From positions 1 to 9,458 of the forward strand of contig JAESSQ010000141.1 in NCBI GenBank assembly GCA_016764035.1: DNA of 9,458 nucleotides, given 5' to 3'. Source of the DNA: Gammaproteobacteria bacterium. Its GTDB lineage: Bacteria; Pseudomonadota; Gammaproteobacteria; SZUA-229. The notes below the pieces were generated by a model, which was not told the origin of the DNA, did not search any database, and was given only the letters and a program-made list of their open reading frames with translations. Positions within the stretch are counted from its first letter, which is position 1, and the number at the start of each line of letters is the position of its first letter. Positions 1 through 6,154 of this stretch are shown here, in pieces. The position numbers and the translations under genes are program-made.

Positions 1-764
1 ATAGCGTTCTCGATGGCATGGCCAAACGTGTGACCAAGATTTAACAATGCGCGCTGCCCACTTTCTCGTTCATCCGCTGCCACAATATCTGCTTTGCTCT
101 GGCATGATATTTCGATGGCTTGTGTAAGCGCCTGTTTGTCACGATTGAGTAATGCCGGCATGTTTTGTTCTAGCCAGGTAAAAAAATCGGCGTTGTTAAT
201 TAGACCATATTTGATAATTTCGGCGATACCGGCATGTAGTTCTCGATCGGGCAGAGTGTTTAGTGTATCGGTGTCGGCGATGACCGCGCGTGGTTGATGG
301 AAAGCACCAATCATGTTTTTGCCCAGCGGATGATTAACCCCAGTTTTACCACCAACAGAGGAGTCGACCTGTGACAGGAGTGTGGTGGGTATTTGTACAA
401 AATGTACGCCGCGCTGATAACTGGCAGCGGCAAAACCGGCCATATCGCCAACCACACCACCACCTAGAGCGATAACGGTGGTGTTTCGGTCAAGACGGTT
501 ACGCAACAGGGCGTCATAAATCTGATTGAGTACTTCCAGATTTTTGTATTTTTCGCCATCTGGCAGGATAACCACCTCATGTCTAAGTCCCGATAACATG
601 GCCTGTGTTTTTTCAAGGTAGAGAGGGGCGACCGTCTCATTACTTACGATCAGAGCACTTTTGCCGGCAATATACTGCTGCAATAAATCAGCCTGGCCGA
701 GAAGGCCACTATCAATATAAATTGGATAGCTACGTTCGCCTAGATCAACGGTTAATGTCGTCAT
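1..764 (-). CDS. aroB: 3-dehydroquinate synthase, partial (C-terminus beyond window)
   Basis: This enzyme converts DAHP to 3-dehydroquinate, the second step of the shikimate pathway, in the cytoplasm using NAD+ and a divalent metal. I translated the minus strand from the ATG at 762-764 and obtained 254 open codons running off the left edge; the family is usually about 360 residues. Visible family motifs are the Asp-Gly-Glu-Lys segment at residues 69-72, the glycine-rich NAD+ segment LGGGVVGD at 100-107, the PTTLLSQVDSSVGGKTGVN block at 126-144, and the metal-ligand positions Glu182 and His245 (in LNLGHTFGHAIE). The third expected metal histidine lies beyond the window. These positions are offset by two from the E. 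coli ligands, which supports the chosen start. The gene follows aroK after 26 bases with no clear ribosome binding site, so it is probably translated from an aroKB transcript. No frame disruption is visible. Confidence 0.96.
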   Translation of the reverse strand, partial: MTTLTVDLGERSYPIYIDSGLLGQADLLQQYIAGKSALIVSNETVAPLYLEKTQAMLSGLRHEVVILPDGEKYKNLEVLNQIYDALLRNRLDRNTTVIALGGGVVGDMAGFAAASYQRGVHFVQIPTTLLSQVDSSVGGKTGVNHPLGKNMIGAFHQPRAVIADTDTLNTLPDRELHAGIAEIIKYGLINNADFFTWLEQNMPALLNRDKQALTQAIEISCQSKADIVAADERESGQRALLNLGHTFGHAIENA

Positions 765-790
765 TGAATGGTCTGTTTCTGTGGTAACGC

Positions 791-1303
791 TTAAAGAGAC
801 TTAATGATAGCGTGTATTACACTGTGAATCGAGTTGTTTGCTGACTCAATTGTGTGGTCAGCTGCTGCTTCATAAAGTGGTCCACGTTCAGCAAGTAAGC
901 GTTTAAGGATATCTTCTGCGGGTTCATCTGTATTGAGCAGAGGTCTGTTTTTGTTTTTGCTGGTGCGGGCTAGTAGTGTCTTAAGGTTGCTTTTGAGATA
1001 GAACACCGTGCCACGGCTAACTAGATGGCTACGGTTTTCGGCGTTCAAAATCGCGCCGCCACCGGTCGCCAGGATAATGTTTTTCTTTTGTGTGAGTTCG
1101 TCGATGATAGACACTTCGCGTTTTCTAAAGCCTGCTTCACCTTCTTTTTCGAAGATAAGAGGGATGTCAGCACCGGTTCGTTCTTCGATAACCTTGTCGC
1201 TGTCTATAAATTCCATTTTTAATTTACGTGCTAACTGACGACCAACAGTGGTTTTGCCGGTACCCATTAAGCCGATTAAGAAGATATTGTTTTGACTAGT
1301 CAT
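791..1303 (-). CDS. aroK: Shikimate kinase I
   Basis: This enzyme phosphorylates the 3-hydroxyl of shikimate with ATP, the fifth step of the shikimate pathway, in the cytoplasm. The 170-residue product is full length for the family. The P-loop GLMGTGKTT spans residues 11-19. Asp34 and Asp36 in FIDSDK match the Mg2+ and shikimate-binding region. Arg60 in the FRKRE motif and the GGG at 81-83 are the expected shikimate contacts. Arg120 in RPLL marks the LID, and Arg140 in ERGPLYE is the adenine/substrate-side arginine. The ATG at 1301-1303 is the only sensible start because the P-loop begins ten residues later. No Shine-Dalgarno match is evident. A strong terminator ends only 14 bases upstream of the start. 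I call it aroK rather than aroL from its pilQ/aroB neighbourhood, which is the conserved aroK context. Confidence 0.97.
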   Translation of the reverse strand: MTSQNNIFLIGLMGTGKTTVGRQLARKLKMEFIDSDKVIEERTGADIPLIFEKEGEAGFRKREVSIIDELTQKKNIILATGGGAILNAENRSHLVSRGTVFYLKSNLKTLLARTSKNKNRPLLNTDEPAEDILKRLLAERGPLYEAAADHTIESANNSIHSVIHAIIKSL

Positions 1304-1317
1304 AAGTGTATGGGCAT

Positions 1318-1352
1318 AAAAAAAGCGACCTCATCATGATTCGAGGTCGCTT
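1318..1352 (-). terminator. Rho-independent terminator after the pil operon lipoprotein gene
   Basis: On the minus strand the sequence reads AAGCGACCTC, a 10-base loop, then GAGGTCGCTT. This forms a perfect 10-bp stem (1323-1332 pairing with 1343-1352), followed by an unbroken run of T (1318-1324 read in reverse). The stem begins 15 bases after the lipoprotein gene stop. On the plus strand the stem is not followed by a T tract, so the terminator works in one direction only. It would end transcripts of pilM through the lipoprotein gene just before aroK. Confidence 0.9.
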
Positions 1353-1367
1353 AGGATAACAAATTTA

Positions 1368-2090
1368 TTATGGTGGTGGGCCATCCATGATTAATTCGAC
1401 GTCATCCCAAACAAAAATAGACTTATGGGCTACGCTGCATAGTGCACCCGTGCAACCTTGACCATTAAAGAACGTGTCACCAATATCATGCACGCCATTT
1501 ATACCTGTAGTATCGTTGCCATTAATGACGTCGGTAATTAGATCGCCTAAATCGAAAACCTGGTTTCTATTTGCATCGACGTAGGGTTCTTCTTGATCGC
1601 TAAAGATTGTGTCATTAAATATTCCGTCACCATTAGTGTCGACAAATGATTCTTCACCAACGGTATAAGCCATAATGGTGTTTAGATGGTCAGCGGGTAT
1701 GTTGCCGCCAGTGGCTTGCCATACTACGGAGCATGTACCATCGACGGTGACGCAACTAGGTTGTATTAGACCCCATTCAGTTTTAAAAAACACGGTATGT
1801 GCATCTGTTAATACTTGATTGTTTCTGTCGCCGATACGTACAGAGATGTTTAACTCAGTAAACGTAAAACTATCTGCTGGTGGTGGATTGGCGAAAATCG
1901 CTGGGGTTAAGTCTTCTGATAATATTGAAAAGTTATCTTGTGAAATAACGCCAGCATTCGTAGCAAGAGTAGTATTTACGTCTTCTTCAGGGGCGGGCGT
2001 TTCAAATGAACTATTGTCTTCGCTGCAACCGCTGATAAACATAGCGCAGCATATAATAAGTATGAATGGTTTTGAAATATTGTTGTTCAT
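1368..2090 (-). CDS. Putative outer-membrane lipoprotein with Ig-like and Asp-rich calcium-loop-like motifs
   Basis: I do not recognise a named family. The 240-residue product starts with a short charged region, a hydrophobic stretch at residues 8-20 and a lipobox Ile-Ser-Gly-Cys with Cys22. Ser at +2 favours outer-membrane sorting. An ATG 36 bases further upstream (2126) is in frame but would add 12 polar residues; the start at 2090 has a good ribosome binding site (TAAGGAAG, 8-base spacing) and a proper signal peptide. Residues 77-129 (VFFKTEWG, a cysteine, then DGTCSVVW) resemble bacterial Ig-like (Big) domains, with Cys113/Cys120 possibly bridged. Two Asp/Asn motifs follow, DTNGDGIFND at 151-160 and DANRNQVFD at 172-180, with spacing like calcium-binding loops. 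Cys213/Cys218 is a second pair, and the tail is Gly-Pro-Pro-Pro. It follows pilQ by 36 bases and precedes a terminator, so it is probably the last gene of the pil operon. A surface or pilus-associated role is inference. Confidence 0.8.
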   Translation of the reverse strand: MNNNISKPFILIICCAMFISGCSEDNSSFETPAPEEDVNTTLATNAGVISQDNFSILSEDLTPAIFANPPPADSFTFTELNISVRIGDRNNQVLTDAHTVFFKTEWGLIQPSCVTVDGTCSVVWQATGGNIPADHLNTIMAYTVGEESFVDTNGDGIFNDTIFSDQEEPYVDANRNQVFDLGDLITDVINGNDTTGINGVHDIGDTFFNGQGCTGALCSVAHKSIFVWDDVELIMDGPPP

Positions 2091-2098
2091 GTTTGTTT

Positions 2099-2106
2099 CT
2101 TCCTTA
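2099..2106 (-). promoter_or_regulatory. Ribosome binding site fixing the lipoprotein start
   Basis: The minus strand reads TAAGGAAG here, 8 bases before the ATG at 2088-2090. It decides between this start and the upstream ATG at 2124-2126, which directly abuts the pilQ stop and would place polar residues before the lipoprotein signal peptide. Confidence 0.7.
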
Positions 2107-2126
2107 CCTGTACAAAAGGTAATCAT

Positions 2127-3310
2127 CTACAGAGAAAGCGCGTCTTTCAGAATTTTTGGGGTTACAAATATCAGCAGCTCACGTCGTTCATCACTTTCTA
2201 GTGTATGCCTGAAGAAATAGCCGATTAGCGGTAAGTCACCAAGGAAGGGAACCTTATCGATTTCATTACGGGTTATTTGTTCATAAATACCGCCGAGTAC
2301 GACGGTGTCGCCGTTATTCACTAAAACTTGTGTGGTCACTTCCCGGGTATCGATACTTGGGATGCCTGCAAAGATATCACCAACGGTGTCGTTGTTTACC
2401 GATAAGTCCATGATGACGCGGTCATCAGGGGTTATTTGAGGTGTTACCTCTATGCTCAACACGGCTTTTTTAAATTCGACCTGAGTTGCACCACTGGAAG
2501 AAGCCGACAGGTAAGGTATTTCTACACCCTGTTCGATACGCGCTTGGTGTCTATCCGCCGTAACCACGCGAGGACTAGAGATAACTTCGCCCTTGTTTTC
2601 AGCTTGCAGTGCAGATATTTCTAGATCGATGAGTGAACTGCCAGTCAATACGGCAAAAGCAATGCTGCCGGCCGCACCTACGGTACCAAGATCGACATTT
2701 AAACGATCCGATGCGGTAACGCCACTGGGTAGCGAAAATGGTGCAGGTGAGCCGCTAGTGCCTATATTGGTGATTCCGCTTGACGCAATGGTGTCTGCAC
2801 CCTGGAAGGTGCCGGTGGTAACGCCAAATCCGCTTGAGTTGGCTTTTGCACGGGTTACGCCAAATCGAGATCCTAATTCTTTTGTGAATTCATCGGTCGC
2901 GATAACAATGCGCGAAGAAATCATTACCTGGCGAATGGGTACATCGAGTTTTTTCAGTGTGCGACGAATTTCGGAGATAACTTCTTCCGTATCTTTAACA
3001 ATTAAGGTATTGGTGCGTTCATCGATGAGGATGCTGCCTCTTGGGCTGAGAATGCCAGTCGATGCAGTAGCTTGACCACTTTCATCGTCATTATTTCCAC
3101 CGGTTGCGCCACCGGAAAACAGGGTGGCAAGCTCGCCAACTTTGGCAAAGTTAATGGTGAAAAAGGCGCTTCTGATGGGGGCCAGTTCAGTAATAGATTG
3201 TCGAGCTTCCAGATCAATTTTTTCCTGTGCAGCAATTTCTTCACTAGGGGCTACCAGCATGACTGTGCCCGATTCGCGTTTTGATAAACCTTTGGCTTTC
3301 AGGATAATAT
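2127..3310 (-). CDS. pilQ: Type IV pilus secretin PilQ, C-terminal part (frame-shifted from N-terminal part)
   Basis: This is the secretin half of PilQ, the outer-membrane ring through which the type IV pilus passes. The frame is open and PilQ-like from the frameshift at about 3310 to the TAG at 2127-2129. The first ATG in this frame is at 3260, but the homologous sequence begins earlier with Asp-Ile-Ile-Leu-Lys, so that ATG is probably not a natural start. If the frames are joined, this part covers residues 365-758. It contains a secretin N1 (NolW-like) domain with a Gly/Asn/Ser-rich loop (about 425-450 of the joined protein), the segment IDERTNTLIVKDT, and then the secretin core with RVIMDL, NNGDTVVLGGIY and the signature VPFLGDLPLIGYFFRHT near the C-terminus. 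The final LLIFVTPKIL strand is present. The stop is adjacent to the lipoprotein leader region. Expressed alone, this piece would lack a signal peptide. Confidence 0.93.
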
Positions 3311-4402
3311 CAGCGCCTGATCCCAGGGTACATTTTTTAATCGTAAGGTCAGGTTACCATCGACTGAATCGCTGACAACGACATTAAGTCCGGTAAAGTC
3401 GGCAATTAACTGAAGAACGGCACGAACAGGTATGTCCTGGAAATTGAGTGATAAACGTTCGCCGGTATAGCCAAACTTTTCTTTCTTAACTTCTTCGAGC
3501 TCTTCTTTGCTTATGGGTTTGAGTTCGATAGTAAAAATGTTATTTGCCTGATAAGCAACATGTTCAAAGTTATTGTTAATAGGTTCTATTTCAATACGAA
3601 CATTGTCTGCTTCTTCAAAGCTGCTAATGGATTTTACAGGTGTAGCAAAATCGAGAACGTCCAATGTCTGACGTAACTCGTCGGGTAATTTAATACCTAA
3701 AAATTTGACCACGACTTTACCAAACTCTTCGCTGATATCCATAGGGATATTGGCTTCGGTCAAGTAGATAACAACACGACCTTCGCCTTCTTCACCACGC
3801 CTGAAATCGATATTCTTAATGCCGCGAGGTTTGTCCGAGAAGCGAGGTGCGTTAGCTGGCGTGGCGCCAACAGATGCGTTGATGTTTTCAAATGCCGCGC
3901 CGGTAGCTTCGCTATCGAGCGTAATTAATACGTTTTTCCCTTGTGTGGTAACTTGATAGGGAACAACTTCCGTTAAGTTTAGGATGACACGTGTTTTTGT
4001 CTTGGTAGAAATAGTGGTAATAGATTGTGCCACGCCAATGCCAATAGGCTGCGAGCGCTTTGGTAATTTGCTGCCTGTCGCAGGAAAGTCAAACGCGATA
4101 CGTGCGGGGTTATCAATAGTGAAACTTAAGGGGTTCACTGCATGTTCACTTAGTTTAAGACTGATTTGTAAGCGGTTACCGGGTAATGTCGAGTACTGGA
4201 TGTCCTGTATAGCATTGCTGCTGACTTTTGTTGCGCCGCCATCTGTCTGTGTTGTTTTTGCTAGCGCAAACGTACTTAATAGGCAGAATAGTGAGAACAC
4301 CAGCAGGAGGCTTTTGCCCATGGCTAGACTCAGGGATGAAAGTTGCATGCTTGCCCCATTTGATAGTTTATGCGTTTGCTTATTTATTGTTGTTTTTAAC
4401 AT
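3299..4402 (-). CDS. pilQ: Type IV pilus secretin PilQ, N-terminal part (ends early by frameshift)
   Basis: This is the periplasmic N-terminal half of PilQ. A signal peptide is visible, with a hydrophobic core at residues 30-47 ending Phe-Ala-Leu-Ala before Lys49. Two AMIN-type peptidoglycan-binding domains follow, at about 66-160 (PARIAFDFP, TRVILNL) and 196-285 (IKNIDFRRGEEGEGRVVIYL, then VVKFLG). A secretin/TonB short N-terminal (STN) domain runs from about 310 (LSLNFQDIPVRAVLQLIADF, then LRLKNVPWDQAL). The frame then reads Ile-Leu-Ser-stop instead of the expected Asp-Ile-Ile-Leu-Lys. The ATG at 4402 has a GGAGAG site 4 bases upstream. An internal ATG at 4348, after AATGGGG, would give a more usual signal peptide length and cannot be excluded. 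The gap to pilP is 49 bases, which breaks the overlapping chain of pilMNOP. The joined gene would encode about 758 residues, close to other PilQ proteins. Confidence 0.92.
   Translation of the reverse strand: MLKTTINKQTHKLSNGASMQLSSLSLAMGKSLLLVFSLFCLLSTFALAKTTQTDGGATKVSSNAIQDIQYSTLPGNRLQISLKLSEHAVNPLSFTIDNPARIAFDFPATGSKLPKRSQPIGIGVAQSITTISTKTKTRVILNLTEVVPYQVTTQGKNVLITLDSEATGAAFENINASVGATPANAPRFSDKPRGIKNIDFRRGEEGEGRVVIYLTEANIPMDISEEFGKVVVKFLGIKLPDELRQTLDVLDFATPVKSISSFEEADNVRIEIEPINNNFEHVAYQANNIFTIELKPISKEELEEVKKEKFGYTGERLSLNFQDIPVRAVLQLIADFTGLNVVVSDSVDGNLTLRLKNVPWDQALILS
3309..3313 (-). other. pilQ: Frameshift site inside pilQ (apparent loss of one G)
   Basis: On the minus strand the sequence is GCG CTG ATA TTA TCC TGA. 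Family expectation is Ala-Leu-Asp-Ile-Ile-Leu-Lys, which needs CTG GAT ATT ATC CTG AAA, so one G is missing between the Leu and Asp codons. Reading G3311 twice restores the downstream frame exactly. No slippery heptamer of the X-XXY-YYZ type is present, so programmed frameshifting is unlikely. The cause is either a true mutation or a sequencing or assembly error. Confidence 0.88.
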
Positions 4403-4406
4403 GTCT

Positions 4407-4412
4407 CTCTCC
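4407..4412 (-). promoter_or_regulatory. Ribosome binding site of pilQ
   Basis: GGAGAG on the minus strand lies 4 bases before the ATG at 4400-4402. It supports the upstream pilQ start over the internal ATGs at 4348 and 4321. Confidence 0.6.
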
Positions 4413-4452
4413 GCGGATTGGCCGCCGAATACTTTTTTTGGTCGTCCATTAT

Positions 4453-4971
4453 TTATCGGCCGCCGATGGCAATTGACGCATCTCTTTCTATGTAGCCACC
4501 GATACCATCTGGTACGATTTCTACCAGGAAGACGGCAGATTCACTTATTTCAGTTATGCGTCCTTCACTTTGACCCATGTAGTTACCGATTTGAACGCGA
4601 TGCACAATATTTTGTGGGTCTTTGATTAAACCCCATAAATTTTGATTTTGTTCGAGAATGCCAACCATGCTGAGCGTGTCCAGTGGAAAAACTTCCAACG
4701 GTTGTCGAGGGCGTGTTGAGTCTGGGTTAAGTAGACTAGTTTTTGTTGCACCTTCTTCTTCCTCATTGACAGTGGCAACAAAGGGGTCGCGTAGTTCAAC
4801 GGCCGAATAACTGAAGCTTTCATAAGGTTTAAATTGCGGCAGTGGTTTTACGCTACCGACGTTGGCTGATTTAGTTTGTGCGATAAATGTCTGAAGGTCG
4901 GATGTATCCTGACTGCAGGCACTAATACTTACTAAACATGCGCCAAAGAGTGTATGTTTGATTAGGTTCAT
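4453..4971 (-). CDS. pilP: Type IV pilus assembly lipoprotein PilP
   Basis: PilP is an inner-membrane-anchored lipoprotein that binds the PilN/PilO periplasmic dimer and contacts the N-terminal domains of the secretin PilQ. The 172-residue product has a lipoprotein signal peptide with lipobox Ile-Ser-Ala-Cys and acylated Cys19. A flexible Pro- and acid-rich linker follows, containing the conserved PilP-type sequence ELRDPF at 59-64. A compact beta domain spans about 100-170 (SMVGILEQ, WGLI, VGNYMGQ-like NYMGQSEGRI, then ERDASIAI). The length is normal for the family. Its ATG overlaps the pilO stop in an ATGA arrangement (4968-4971), indicating translational coupling. The coding end carries a GGCCGCCGA element (plus strand) that recurs in the pilP-pilQ gap. 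Confidence 0.95.
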   Translation of the reverse strand: MNLIKHTLFGACLVSISACSQDTSDLQTFIAQTKSANVGSVKPLPQFKPYESFSYSAVELRDPFVATVNEEEEGATKTSLLNPDSTRPRQPLEVFPLDTLSMVGILEQNQNLWGLIKDPQNIVHRVQIGNYMGQSEGRITEISESAVFLVEIVPDGIGGYIERDASIAIGGR

Positions 4972-5588
4972 TTGGCCGCACCCTCTTCAGATTCGTCGAG
5001 GTACTGATAGGTGACAGCTGTTAGCTCCATGGTTAATTTAACGCCACCCTTCGGGTCAAATGGGCCAATTGAAATATCTTGAATGGTGACGATGCGCGGT
5101 AGTGCGGCAACACCGCTGATAAATTCAGCAAACTCATGATAACGTCCAGTGACTTTTAGCTTTATCGGGTATTCTGAATAAAATTCTTTAGGGCGCAGAC
5201 CTACAGGCTTAAAGTAGTCAATTTCCAGGCCAGCTGATATACCCGTTTGAGAAATATCGGTTAGCAGTGTTTCAATTTCGGTTTCGTTAGGTAGTTGTCT
5301 TAACAAGGTGCCGAATGACGTACGCATTTCATCCAGTTGTTGTTTGTAGGCTTCAAGGTTTGCTGCCTTGGCTTGTTTAGTGGTAAAAATGTCACGTAAA
5401 GTGCTTTCTTCTTCAGTAACTTTATCGAGTTCGAGTTGCTGTGTAGTGGTGAGCAGGAAATAACCAGCAGCAGCTAGCGCGATACATAAAACCACGATAA
5501 TCGCAATTTTTATCGGTAACGGCGCAGAACCAATCTTTTTAAGATCATCGATATCCAGTTCATCAAGCTTGATTTCGGAAAGATCCAT
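4968..5588 (-). CDS. pilO: Type IV pilus inner-membrane assembly protein PilO
   Basis: PilO is a bitopic inner-membrane protein that dimerises with PilN and holds PilP, forming the alignment complex between the motor platform and the secretin. The 206-residue product has a short acidic cytoplasmic segment (residues 1-22), one transmembrane helix at about 26-46 rich in Ile, Val and Ala, a coiled-coil region at about 50-95, and a ferredoxin-like periplasmic domain. The latter contains the family-typical ETEIETLLTDISQTGISAGL (about 102-121), KEFYSEYPI and GRYHEFAEFISGVAALPRIV. The length is normal. The ATG at 5586-5588 shares one base with the pilN stop (TAATG), so it is translationally coupled to pilN. 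Confidence 0.96.
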   Translation of the reverse strand: MDLSEIKLDELDIDDLKKIGSAPLPIKIAIIVVLCIALAAAGYFLLTTTQQLELDKVTEEESTLRDIFTTKQAKAANLEAYKQQLDEMRTSFGTLLRQLPNETEIETLLTDISQTGISAGLEIDYFKPVGLRPKEFYSEYPIKLKVTGRYHEFAEFISGVAALPRIVTIQDISIGPFDPKGGVKLTMELTAVTYQYLDESEEGAAK

Positions 5589-6154
5589 TAGCTGCCTTCC
5601 TCATCGTTATCGTCGCTAGGTCGTGATTGCGCGGTTTCCAATGTGAAGCTACTGCTTCGTAGCGTACCTTTTTTTGTTTCGATTACTTTTAATTTTGGTG
5701 TCGCCATCCATTCAGATGCATCGATGTTGCGCATGTATGCTGAAACGCGTCCATTGGATTCGGCAACGCCAAAAATAGTCAATTGCTCACCATATTGTTT
5801 GATTTTAGTAAGGAAAATACCTTCAGGGACGGTGCGTACCAGGTCGTCAAATAAGTGCACTATCTGTGGTCGACGTTGTTGCAAAGACTGGATGACGTCC
5901 ATACGTGATAGTAACTGTTCCTTGGTTTCTTCGAGCGTTTCAATTTGCTTTAATGATGCGTCTAAAGTGGTGATTTCATCCGAGAGTATTTTGTTACGAT
6001 ACTTTTGGTGATCTATTTGACCTTCTATGGACGCGTGAACCATAAAAAATAGTGCAGCGGTTAAAACCAGTGAAAGACCGGCAATAGTCGCAAATTGTCG
6101 GGTTTGTTCCTGGCGATGATCTTCGCGCCAGGGTAATAAATTAATATGTGCCAT
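5588..6154 (-). CDS. pilN: Type IV pilus inner-membrane assembly protein PilN
   Basis: PilN pairs with PilO in the periplasm, and its cytoplasmic N-terminal tail docks into a groove of PilM. The 188-residue product begins MAHINLLPWRE, with the conserved INLLPWR PilM-binding motif at residues 4-10. One transmembrane helix lies at about 21-40, followed by a Gln/Glu/Leu-rich coiled coil at about 44-95. The ferredoxin-like domain carries LFDDLVRTVPEGIFLTKI and LTIFGVAESNGRVSAYMRNI (roughly 101-145), both typical of the family. The C-terminus is acidic and probably disordered (DDNDEEGS). The ATG at 6152-6154 shares one base with the pilM stop in TAATG. Confidence 0.96.
   Translation of the reverse strand: MAHINLLPWREDHRQEQTRQFATIAGLSLVLTAALFFMVHASIEGQIDHQKYRNKILSDEITTLDASLKQIETLEETKEQLLSRMDVIQSLQQRRPQIVHLFDDLVRTVPEGIFLTKIKQYGEQLTIFGVAESNGRVSAYMRNIDASEWMATPKLKVIETKKGTLRSSSFTLETAQSRPSDDNDEEGS

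Noticed and set aside
94..787. Plus-strand open frames across aroB
   Set aside because: They are antisense to aroB, whose minus-strand translation is continuous and has all expected motifs.
1323..1352. Terminator acting on the plus strand
   Set aside because: The plus-strand hairpin is followed by TTAGGATAAC rather than a T tract, and no plus-strand gene ends upstream.
2091..2126. Upstream start of the lipoprotein gene at 2126
   Set aside because: It adds 12 polar residues before the signal peptide and has no ribosome binding site match, while the ATG at 2090 has a good one.
1819..2220. 133-codon open frame on the plus strand
   Set aside because: It is antisense to the lipoprotein gene and the end of pilQ and has no supporting features.
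2593..3075. 160-codon open frame on the plus strand
   Set aside because: It lies antisense inside the secretin-coding part of pilQ, has no recognisable domain and no ribosome binding site. It is a shadow of the pilQ reading frame.
3301..3320. Programmed -1 ribosomal frameshift joining the pilQ halves
   Set aside because: A -1 step would restore the frame, but no slippery heptamer is present at the junction and secretins are not known to need recoding. A deletion or sequence error explains it better.
3984..4625. 213-codon open frame on the plus strand
   Set aside because: It runs antisense through pilQ, the gap and pilP. Its cysteine- and arginine-rich composition is typical of reverse-strand reading, and both genes beneath it are clearly real.
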